Origin: Massilia forsythiae | Lineage (GTDB): Bacteria > Pseudomonadota > Gammaproteobacteria > Burkholderiales > Burkholderiaceae_D | Reading direction: 5' to 3' | DNA length: 64,000 bases | Assembly: GCF_012849555.1 (NCBI RefSeq) | Contig: NZ_CP051685.1 | Location: 6,166,600 to 6,230,599, forward strand | Part shown: positions 57,468 to 64,000 of the stretch, piece after piece | Position numbering within the stretch: the first letter of the stretch is position 1 | How the letters are laid out: each line of letters begins with the position of its first letter | The notes under the pieces: model-generated | Databases searched by the model: none | What the model was told of the DNA's origin: nothing | Seen by the model: the letters and a program-made list of their open reading frames with translations, nothing else | Program-made: the position numbers and the translations under genes

Positions 57468-57943
57468 TGGTCGAGCCCCGTGAAGGTGATGGTGTAGTGG
57501 GTCGGGTTGCGGTCGCCATACCGGTCGAGGATGCTGGCGGCGCCGGCGTTCAGGCCAGGGTAGAACGGCACCGAGCGCGGCGGCCGGTCATCCGTGAACT
57601 TCCCCTGGATCATGGCATCGCGTAGCACGACGAGCGAGGCGATCGCCTTCGTGACGTGCGACAGGCCGGAGTCCGGATCGATGTCCTCCCCCTCCCACCA
57701 GGCCATCAGGTGGCGCATGGTGCCGTCGTAGTAGACCGAGCCACGCACGCCGACGGCGCGGTAGTTGTGGCGGCCGTACTTGGCGGCGCCTTCCAGCATC
57801 GCTACGCCCACCTCGGCCATCACCGTCGCCGGCACGGTGGACATCGGCGCCTTGCGCACGCCGACCATGTCTTTCGGGTTGGTCGGCTTGACGCCGGCGG
57901 TGGCCAGCGGCGCGAACGTCAGTATTTCGGGAGTGTCTTCCAT
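57464..57943 (-). CDS. dATP/dGTP diphosphohydrolase-domain protein (DUF5664)
   Basis: This 159-residue protein has the pattern NPKDMVGVRKAPMSTVP, then AMLEGAAKYGRHNYR, then RHLMAWWEGEDIDPDSGLSHVTKA. This all-alpha pyrophosphohydrolase family hydrolyses purine dNTPs and may adjust nucleotide pools in infection. Confidence 0.82.
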   Translation of the reverse strand: MEDTPEILTFAPLATAGVKPTNPKDMVGVRKAPMSTVPATVMAEVGVAMLEGAAKYGRHNYRAVGVRGSVYYDGTMRHLMAWWEGEDIDPDSGLSHVTKAIASLVVLRDAMIQGKFTDDRPPRSVPFYPGLNAGAASILDRYGDRNPTHYTITFTGLDQ

Positions 57944-57944
57944 G

Positions 57945-58208
57945 TCATCCTTTCGTTTCAGATTGTGCTGCGTTGTCGGTTTGCGCCGGCGCGCCCTGCT
58001 TCGCTACCCAGGCTTCTCTCTCGGCTATGTTCCTGGCGCGGGCGTAGCGCACGCATGCCCGGGTCTTCCAGGACAGGAACGGGTTGATCAGCTGCTCGCG
58101 GGTGCCGTCGTAGCCCATGCAGCGGCCGGCGCCGACGCGGGCGTGTTCCGGGTATTCCTTCATCTTGAAGTGCTGGCACAGGGCGCAGATATCGGTTTTC
58201 TCCGTCAT
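57945..58208 (-). CDS. Small cysteine-containing phage protein
   Basis: This 87-residue protein has CALCQHF, GRCMGYDG and RACVRYARA. These spaced Cys residues suggest zinc binding. Function unknown. Confidence 0.65.
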   Translation of the reverse strand: MTEKTDICALCQHFKMKEYPEHARVGAGRCMGYDGTREQLINPFLSWKTRACVRYARARNIAEREAWVAKQGAPAQTDNAAQSETKG

Positions 58209-58888
58209 GCGGCGCGCCCCAGGTCACGGAGCATCTGCTGCAGCCCCTCGGGCCGGCCGGCACGGCGCGGCGTCTCGGGCGGCTGCTCGGGCGCTGGCGC
58301 GGCCGGCGGCGGCACAACGATCTGCGCCAGGCGCGGCGGCACAGGCGGCTTGCCGCCGTTGTCGATCGCGGCGCGGATGCGCGCCTCGAAAGTGGCGCGC
58401 TGCTCGCCGGGGATCGACCTGACGCCGACCTCCAGTCCTTTCGCCTCCATGGTCATCTCGCTCAGCCACCAGCTGCCGCCGGCGGCCGGCTTCGACTGCT
58501 GCTCTGGCACGGTCCAGTCGCACGCGTAGCGCTCAGTCGGCCCGAAGAAGGTTGCAGCCTGCAGGATGAAGCGCGGCTCGACACGGGTCGCCTCGACATA
58601 GGCGGCGTAGGCGCGCGTTCCGGCCAGCATCTCGTCGGCAGTCGCGCCGTTTTTGATTCGGGTCGCCCAGGCCTTGTGCGCCGCCCTCTTGCTGTCGCCA
58701 GGTCGTGTCGGGTATGCCTGCCACACCTCGTCGAAGGCGGGCGGGTAGTCGTTGCGCTTCATCTTGGCCGGCGCCGCGGCGGCGCGCAGCGCGTCGAGCT
58801 CGTCCAGCAGCTCATTGATCGTCGCCGACTTCATCAGGACCGTCTCGGACTTGGTGGCGCGCTCACGCAGGGGCGAATAGTCACGCAT
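58205..58888 (-). CDS. Phage replication protein (O-like C-terminal block)
   Basis: This 227-residue protein has an N-terminal helical part. A block at about 45-115 (FDEVWQAYPTR, SKRAAHKAWATRIKNG, FILQAATFFG) matches the C-terminal region of phage O or DnaD-type replication initiators. A Pro-rich tail follows. The start at 58888 overlaps the antirepressor gene by eight bases. Confidence 0.68.
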   Translation of the reverse strand: MRDYSPLRERATKSETVLMKSATINELLDELDALRAAAAPAKMKRNDYPPAFDEVWQAYPTRPGDSKRAAHKAWATRIKNGATADEMLAGTRAYAAYVEATRVEPRFILQAATFFGPTERYACDWTVPEQQSKPAAGGSWWLSEMTMEAKGLEVGVRSIPGEQRATFEARIRAAIDNGGKPPVPPRLAQIVVPPPAAPAPEQPPETPRRAGRPEGLQQMLRDLGRAA

Positions 58889-59603
58889 GGCTGCCCTCCT
58901 TCTGGCGCTGCGCCAACTGCCACTTCGCCAGCTCGCCGGCCACCCACTGCACGCCCTTGGGCGTGAACTTGGACGTGCTGTATGCATGACCGTTCGCCTG
59001 CGCAGTACCGGCGCGCACCTGGAATCGGCCGGCTTCGATGTGCTGCGCGTGCGCCGTCCATTCGCCGCCCAGCACGTACATGACCTTCTCTTCCTTGAGG
59101 AACTGGCGAAATTCCGGCTCCTTCACTTTCAGCAGCTTCGCTACCTGGCGGAAGGTCATCAGGCCGGTGGACTCCACGTAGCGGCCGACGAACTCGACCG
59201 CCGGCGCGGCGGCGGCCACCTGCGCAGCCAGCTCCTCGCGCTCGCGCTCCGATTCCATCGCCATCTCGAGGATCTGCATGCGGGACAGCTCGACCGGCGC
59301 CGGCGTGCGCGCCTCCAGTTCCTGCCAGCGGTCGACCAGGCGCGCAGTGAACTCGGGCGACAACTGCGCCACGATCACGTACGAGTCGCGCTTGCCAACC
59401 CGGTATTGCCGGATGGTTTTCGGGCCGGGGCCGTCGTTCGGGACTTCCTCAGATTGAGGGAGTGCGATGGCGCGGCGCTGCGCAAGGCTCTCGATGGTCC
59501 GCAGCACGTTGTCGTGACGCTTCTCCACCAGGTCGGCGATCTCGCGGCTCGACATCGTGACGTCGGCGCCGGCGGTCGCCTGAGGGTTCAGTATGCTTCC
59601 CAT
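58881..59603 (-). CDS. Rha-type antirepressor with C-terminal KilAC/ANT domain
   Basis: This 240-residue protein has the Rha N-terminal pattern (MSSREIADLVEKRHDNVLRTIE, residues about 16-40). A C-terminal ANT/KilAC domain follows (LMTFRQVAKLLKVKEPEFRQFLKEE, FTPKGVQWVAGEL). Such proteins interfere with phage repression or recruit regulators. Confidence 0.88.
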   Translation of the reverse strand: MGSILNPQATAGADVTMSSREIADLVEKRHDNVLRTIESLAQRRAIALPQSEEVPNDGPGPKTIRQYRVGKRDSYVIVAQLSPEFTARLVDRWQELEARTPAPVELSRMQILEMAMESEREREELAAQVAAAAPAVEFVGRYVESTGLMTFRQVAKLLKVKEPEFRQFLKEEKVMYVLGGEWTAHAQHIEAGRFQVRAGTAQANGHAYSTSKFTPKGVQWVAGELAKWQLAQRQKEGSHA

Positions 59604-59633
59604 GTCGTTTCCTTCCTATCTGTTGGCGCCGCG

Positions 59634-60122
59634 TCAGGCGGCATCCTTGCGGATCTCGCGCATCACGCTCGTGCTGTTGATGCGGTGGCGCACACGGTGC
59701 ACGACGGCATCCGCAGCGCGGTCGATGTCGATGGATCGGGAGTTCTCCAGCTGGGCGTCGTGGCAGTCGAGCGCCTCGTTCACCGACTGGAGTTCGGGGC
59801 CGGTGAACACGAACCGATCTTCGTTGCGCACGGCACGCTTGCCGACCGCCAGCATCGCGTCGCGGGCTGCGATCGTGACGCGGCGGAACTCATCGCCGAT
59901 GCCCATCTCGCACATGACGTTGGCCATGTTGATCGCGCCGACGATCCGGTTCCACTGCTCGCGCGAGCCGCGCCCCTGCGCCATGTCGACCATGGCCAGG
60001 TGGTTGAGCGTCTGCGTCTGGCGCAGTTGGTCGACGTGAGTACTGCCCATCCCGCCGAACATGCCGAGTGGGTTGGTACATTTGCCCTTTGGCTGGTACT
60101 TCTTGTTGCGTGGCTTTTTCAT
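59634..60122 (-). CDS. Conserved phage protein of unknown function
   Basis: This 162-residue protein has a basic N-terminus (KKPRNKKYQPKGKC) and a helical core. Pattern NHLAMVDMAQGRGSREQWN and AINMANVMCEMGIGDE is visible. It overlaps the methylase gene. Function unknown. Confidence 0.65.
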   Translation of the reverse strand: MKKPRNKKYQPKGKCTNPLGMFGGMGSTHVDQLRQTQTLNHLAMVDMAQGRGSREQWNRIVGAINMANVMCEMGIGDEFRRVTIAARDAMLAVGKRAVRNEDRFVFTGPELQSVNEALDCHDAQLENSRSIDIDRAADAVVHRVRHRINSTSVMREIRKDAA

Positions 60123-61183
60123 GCTGCCTCCCGCTCCGGCTGCGCCTGGTCCATGGCCTCGAAGTCGAACAGCGTCGGCATGCCGACCTCGCGCTCCATC
60201 GCGCGGCAGTAGTGCACCTGGTCAGCGAAGTAGGCCGGGTTCAGTTCCGAGCCGGCGCCGCGTCGCCCCAACTTCATGGCGCGCACCGGCACCGTGCCCA
60301 GGCCGCAGAACGGGTCGTAGACCACATCGCCCGGATTGCTGTAGCGCTGGATCAGGCGGTCCACGATGTCGATCTGGAACGGGCACACGTGGTTCTCGAC
60401 CGCGCGCGCCGTCTGCTCGCCGTTCAGGGTGCGCATGCGCGCAATGTCGTGCCACACCATCGGATCGGCACTGCCCGGCGCCAGGCTCATGAAGGTGGCA
60501 GGCAACGTCTTGTTCGCCAGCATGGCCTCGCCCACCGCCACGTGGAATTCATAGTCGTAGACGTTGGACAGCGACAGGTCGGTGAACATCTTCGCCAGCT
60601 TGGCAGGACCGTAGCTGGCCAGCTCCTGCGCGCGTAGCAGCCGGTCGCCGCTCGATCGCCAGAATGCGTGCGCATCGACCTGCCAGCGCGCCACGCTGTA
60701 GCCGGTACCGGGGATCGGCGGCAGCCGGCGATCGAAGTCGACGGACGTGCCATCGTCCGCCTGGCACAGCGGCTTGGCCTTGGTTACCGGCTCATCGGCG
60801 TAGCCGCGGGTGCGGTCGGTCTGCGGCTTGTGGAACAGCAGGATGTACTCGGGCGAGCCGACGCCCATTTTCGTACCGTCCTTGCAGACCTCGGAATAGC
60901 CCAGGCGGTAGGTCTGGTTGTTCTCGCGCACCACGTCGGTGACCACCGTGATCATGCCTAGGTAGTCGAAGCCGTGCTTCATGCCGTGGAACAGCGCCTC
61001 GGCGTGGAATGGGCTGACGGTCGGCACGCCGGCGCCGGTAACGTTGCCGAAGTTGATCCGGTCCTTGACGTGGCAGGCGTAGATGCGGCCCGGCTGCAGG
61101 ATCCGGCGCAGCTGCGGCGTCAGGAAATCCATCTGGGCCCAGAAATGGCCGTTGTCTTGCGTGTGGCCAAAGTCGTTGTAACT
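60119..61183 (-). CDS. DNA methylase part of a frameshifted helicase-methylase
   Basis: About 354 residues begin in the frame just after the one-base loss, with SYNDFGHTQDNGHFW. The catalytic motif IV (TSIPF) lies on the other fragment; this piece has the SAM motif DPFCGLGTVPVRA and AGSELNPAYF. Together they are an N4/N6-type DNA methylase joined to a helicase. This part has no own start or ribosome binding site, so without correction it would not be made. Confidence 0.8.
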   Translation of the reverse strand, partial: SYNDFGHTQDNGHFWAQMDFLTPQLRRILQPGRIYACHVKDRINFGNVTGAGVPTVSPFHAEALFHGMKHGFDYLGMITVVTDVVRENNQTYRLGYSEVCKDGTKMGVGSPEYILLFHKPQTDRTRGYADEPVTKAKPLCQADDGTSVDFDRRLPPIPGTGYSVARWQVDAHAFWRSSGDRLLRAQELASYGPAKLAKMFTDLSLSNVYDYEFHVAVGEAMLANKTLPATFMSLAPGSADPMVWHDIARMRTLNGEQTARAVENHVCPFQIDIVDRLIQRYSNPGDVVYDPFCGLGTVPVRAMKLGRRGAGSELNPAYFADQVHYCRAMEREVGMPTLFDFEAMDQAQPEREAA

Positions 61184-62733
61184 CGGGTGTATTCGTAGTG
61201 GTTGGCAAACGGGATGCTGGTCACGATCAGGCCGACCGAGTTGTCCGGCTGCTGCAACGCCTCCAACACGCAATCGTTGTTCGCCACGGTGAAGCGCTCG
61301 CCGGCGACCACGTGTCGCTCGACACCGATCGTGCGCGCCAGCGAATCCTGCATCGACAGCTGGTCCAGGCCGTAGGCCCGGATGATCTCGCCCATCTTCT
61401 CCTGCATCTCGTCGTGCCGGCGCCACTTCTCCTGCAGCTCGGCCAGCACTGCGCGCTCGACCTCGGTGTGAATGATGTCGATGCGCACCGGGCGCGTCTG
61501 CTGGAAGCGCTGCACGCGGTGGATGGCCTGGATGAAGTCGTTGAACTTGAATCCGATGCCGACGAAGATTTCGCGGTGGCAGTGCACCTGGAAGTTGCAG
61601 CCGGATCCGGCGATGATCGGCTTCGTCGACAGCAGCTTGAACTTGCCGTCGCTGAAATCGGCGATGCGCTGCTCGCGTTGGTCCAGGTCCTGCGTACCCC
61701 ACACGCTGACCGCATCCGGCAGCGCCGCCTGGATGGCATGCCGCTCGTCCTCGAGGTCGTGCCAGAGCACGAAATGGTCATCCGGGTCCGCCGCGACGAT
61801 CTCGACCATCTTGGCGACGCGCGCGTCCATGCTCTGCCGCTTCTCGCCGGCGGCGGCCGACAGGCCCATGGCGACGTTCGGGATCAAGAGACCCTGGCCG
61901 TTCTTTTCGGCGCCGGCCGCCTCGTAATCGCTGGGCACCTCATGGTAGTGCACCTCGAGCGGCGGCAGGTCGTAGCCGGCGTCCGAATGTCCCAGGTCGC
62001 TCGGGCGGCGGATGAAGCAGGCCCAGCTGGCGACCCACAGCCAGAACTCCTGCTCCTTGTGCGGGTACAGCGTCAGATTGCCGGCCTTCTCGCTGTCGCG
62101 CTGGAAGAAGCGCGTCAAAGCCTGGCCGGTGTCCATCACACCCAAGAACCCCGCGTAGTGGATCAGCTCCTTGAAGCGGTTCGGGCTCGGCGTGGCCGTG
62201 AACACGAACTTGAATTCGACCTGGTCGAACATTGGCAAGAATTCCTGGTAGGTCTTGCTGCCGTAGCTGCGCAGCACGCTCGCCTCGTCCAGCGACGCGG
62301 CACCGAAGCGGGTGACGTCGACCTTGCCCTCGCGCACGCTCTCGTAGTTCGTCATGTAGACGGTGTCGATACCGTCGACCTCGGCGTCCGAGCGGATGAA
62401 TTTCAGGTCGATGGCGTAGTCGCCGGTGAAGCGCTTCTGCACCTCGCGGACGAACTCCTGGCGCACACCCAGCGGAAGGACGATCAGGCGCAGGCACGGC
62501 CGGTGGATGCCGATCTGGCGCATCACCTCCAGGTTCGTGCTGGTCTTGTGCAGGCCGAACGAGGCGAACACGGCACGCTGGCCGCCCTGCAGGGCCCAGC
62601 GCACGATGTCTCGAGTGTGCGGCTTGAGACCAGGGTTGATCTGCTCCAGCGGCACGTCGAAGCCCTTGGCCGACGCCAGTTTGATTTTCGCTCGGAGGAA
62701 ATCGTTGTAATCGTTCAGGATGTTGCTCGACAT
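61120..62733 (-). CDS. Helicase part of a frameshifted helicase-methylase
   Basis: The 537-residue frame has SF2 helicase motifs: FGLHKT at 59-64 in place of the usual GxGKT, DEAS (motif II), FTATPSPN (motif III) and QAIHRVQRF (motif VI). It continues into methylase motif IV TSIPF (505-509) and then, from residue 517, loses homology. The full protein would have about 871 residues. A single missing C in the CCC run at 61185-61187 explains the break. The last residues of this frame are an out-of-frame tail. Confidence 0.85.
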   Translation of the reverse strand: MSSNILNDYNDFLRAKIKLASAKGFDVPLEQINPGLKPHTRDIVRWALQGGQRAVFASFGLHKTSTNLEVMRQIGIHRPCLRLIVLPLGVRQEFVREVQKRFTGDYAIDLKFIRSDAEVDGIDTVYMTNYESVREGKVDVTRFGAASLDEASVLRSYGSKTYQEFLPMFDQVEFKFVFTATPSPNRFKELIHYAGFLGVMDTGQALTRFFQRDSEKAGNLTLYPHKEQEFWLWVASWACFIRRPSDLGHSDAGYDLPPLEVHYHEVPSDYEAAGAEKNGQGLLIPNVAMGLSAAAGEKRQSMDARVAKMVEIVAADPDDHFVLWHDLEDERHAIQAALPDAVSVWGTQDLDQREQRIADFSDGKFKLLSTKPIIAGSGCNFQVHCHREIFVGIGFKFNDFIQAIHRVQRFQQTRPVRIDIIHTEVERAVLAELQEKWRRHDEMQEKMGEIIRAYGLDQLSMQDSLARTIGVERHVVAGERFTVANNDCVLEALQQPDNSVGLIVTSIPFANHYEYTRVTTTLATRKTTAISGPRWIS

Positions 62734-62735
62734 GG

Positions 62736-63293
62736 TTACTCCACTGTGATCTGTTCAGGACCTGCGGTTTCGCTCGCCGCGGTCAGGTTGTTCTTGAGCT
62801 CGGCCATGCATTCGGCCAGCAGTTCGCGCTCGGCGCCGTACCGCGCCTGGAACGTCGCCTTCCGGCCGTGCAGGCTGATCCGGCCGCGCGGGTCGGTGTC
62901 GTCCTGCTGGTGGTGCGGGCCGCATAGCGGCAGGACCAGGAAGTGCGCGCCGGGCTTCGTGCGGCCGTCAATGTGGTGGATGCTCACGACCACGTTCTCC
63001 CAGCCGTCCTTGCGGCAGGCGATGCAACCCAGCTTCGCGATCGCATCCATGAAGCGCGCTTCGTCGGCGGTTGGCGGGCGACCCTTCATGCCGCGCGACT
63101 TCATCGGCTTGAGCAGCTTCACCGGCTTAGGATCGCGCGCCTGGACCGCGGCGACGCGCAGCAGGCCGGCGCCGGCCGCCGGGGTCTTGCTGCTGGCGCG
63201 CGAGAATCCGACCTGGCGCATGGGGGTGCGGCGCGCGAGCTGGCTGCCCTGCTTGAGCGGCTTGCCGGGCTTGAGTGTCGAATTCCTGATCAC
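62736..63293 (-). CDS. Ref-like RecA-dependent nuclease
   Basis: This 185-residue protein has a basic N-terminus. The Ref pattern follows: LGCIACRKDG, SIHHIDGRTKPGAHFLVLPL, CGPHHQ, then RISLHGRK. Bacteriophage P1 Ref cuts DNA at RecA-paired sites. Starts at GTG 63293 in a GTGA overlap with the upstream gene. Confidence 0.82.
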   Translation of the reverse strand: MIRNSTLKPGKPLKQGSQLARRTPMRQVGFSRASSKTPAAGAGLLRVAAVQARDPKPVKLLKPMKSRGMKGRPPTADEARFMDAIAKLGCIACRKDGWENVVVSIHHIDGRTKPGAHFLVLPLCGPHHQQDDTDPRGRISLHGRKATFQARYGAERELLAECMAELKNNLTAASETAGPEQITVE

Positions 63294-63973
63294 GGCGCCA
63301 CCCGTTTGAACTCGATCACCCAGCAGAATGGATTCTTGTTCCAACTGCCAACGCCGTTTATCGATTCCCACAGTGTGGCGTAGGTCAGCACTGGTTCGGT
63401 GCAGTCGCCCATGCGCTTGGCGAGGTCGAGGATTGCTTCCACGGTGCCAAGGCCGTCGCAGGCGGCAATACCCTCGGCCACCGCATCCGCCTCGCTGATG
63501 TCCTGCAACCGCTCGACGCGCACGCTGGTGATCTCCAGCAGGATGCGGCTGGCCCAGCGGGGCATGTGGATGCTGGGCTTCCACGGTGCCGCGATCGTGT
63601 TTCCTTCGCCGTCCGTCCATTCGCCGCCAGGCGTGTCCGTGGCGCGGTAGATCACGTCGTAGTTTTCGGGATCATCATCTGGCGGGCCGCCATCGGGATC
63701 AACTACCGATAACGCAAACGCCTCACGAATCCACAGGCGGTCCCCGGGCTGGCCGTAGGGACAGATAGCGACATTGGTGCCGAGCGGCGCGCCGTGCAGG
63801 CGATTGAACATCTCCACCGTTTGCGTCACGAGCTTGTGGACGATCTTCCATCCGCCGCACCAGGCCGCGTCGTACTCAACTGGCAGCTTTACGGCGCGCC
63901 GCGTTTGGGTTTTCGTACCGTCGAGCAGCGCGCGTACCATCGGCGCGCTCATCAGGATTGGGCGCTCTTTCAT
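63290..63973 (-). CDS. ASCH-domain-like phage protein
   Basis: This 227-residue protein has the pattern PILMSAPMVRALLDGTKTQTRR, PYGQPGDRLWIREAF, MPRWASRILLEITSVRVERLQDI and CWVIEFKRV. This matches the common phage ASCH-like (RNA- or nucleotide-binding) protein. ATG at 63973 with GGAGG upstream. Confidence 0.8.
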   Translation of the reverse strand: MKERPILMSAPMVRALLDGTKTQTRRAVKLPVEYDAAWCGGWKIVHKLVTQTVEMFNRLHGAPLGTNVAICPYGQPGDRLWIREAFALSVVDPDGGPPDDDPENYDVIYRATDTPGGEWTDGEGNTIAAPWKPSIHMPRWASRILLEITSVRVERLQDISEADAVAEGIAACDGLGTVEAILDLAKRMGDCTEPVLTYATLWESINGVGSWNKNPFCWVIEFKRVAP

Positions 63974-64000
63974 GCAACCTCCACCGGCCACTTGCCAGAC

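Larger units (their letters stand above)
23892..64000. mobile_element. Siphovirus-like temperate prophage (right end beyond window)
   Basis: It is bounded on the left by the tRNA-Ser fragment and is open at the window edge. It contains terminase, portal, protease, HK97-fold capsid, connectors, tail tube, tape measure, tail tip, lysis, replication and antirepressor genes, nearly all on the minus strand. The integrase and CI-type repressor were not found and should lie to the right. At least 40 kb is present. Confidence 0.93.

Noticed and set aside
61120..61160. The end of the helicase frame as a natural C-terminus
   Set aside because: The last residues after TSIPF...EYT are out of frame relative to the methylase and have no family match.
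1..64000. CRISPR array, rRNA or riboswitch
   Set aside because: No regularly spaced direct repeats, rRNA sequence or recognisable riboswitch core was seen on either strand.

Overview
The window (about 65% GC overall) looks like the chromosome of a betaproteobacterium of the Massilia/Oxalobacteraceae type carrying an integrated tailed phage. The host assignment is inferred from GC content, a Gcr-type membrane 'recombinase', a Bordetella-type porin fragment, an lmo0937-type micro-protein and dispersed palindromic repeats. No rRNA operon, complete tRNA or CRISPR array was found.

Region 1 (1-23,700) is host chromosome with mixed housekeeping and envelope genes. In order these are: a Crp/Fnr regulator cut by the window edge, two small membrane proteins, an OmpA/glycine-zipper lipoprotein, a large TonB-dependent receptor, a DUF3617 protein, the Gcr-family membrane protein with a phospholipase D-type (cardiolipin synthase-like) lipoprotein, a metallophosphoesterase, a lipid-kinase/PAP2 pair, a small gene behind two LexA boxes, a sulfate-binding protein, two tandem SDR oxidoreductases, an acidic low-complexity protein, a porin, a GH13 amylase, an RgpF-like glycan protein with a helix-turn-helix regulator, and a methyltransferase-HNH fusion.

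Region 2 (about 23,892-64,000 and beyond) is a prophage. Its left boundary is a 3' fragment of a tRNA-Ser(UGA) gene, so integration was into that tRNA. The intact tRNA and the integrase should lie to the right of the window. Almost all phage genes are on the minus strand. Read right to left they run: nucleic-acid and regulatory genes (ASCH protein, Ref-like nuclease, helicase-methylase, Rha/KilAC antirepressor, replication protein, dNTP diphosphohydrolase, DUF1064 nuclease, a zinc-ribbon protein resembling antiterminator Q), then HNH, small and large terminase, portal, ClpP-like protease, HK97 capsid, an inserted adhesion/esterase module (LamG, SGNH hydrolase, FN3), head-tail connectors, tail tube, tail chaperones with a canonical -1 frameshift site, a 1,996-residue tape measure protein, tail tip/receptor proteins, and a lysis cassette (holin candidates, SAR endolysin, nested Rz/Rz1). 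This is the layout of a siphovirus-like temperate phage.

Genes that run against the phage transcription, or are clearly richer in A+T, look like cargo: a RelE/XRE toxin-antitoxin pair, a two-TM membrane protein at 55,848, an unknown gene at 52,196, two small plus-strand genes, and a repeat-containing HNH protein at the left end. Several intrinsic terminators sit inside the late operon, two of them within coding sequence. Together with the Q-like gene this suggests late expression by processive antitermination. The helicase-methylase is split by a one-base deletion in a C run.
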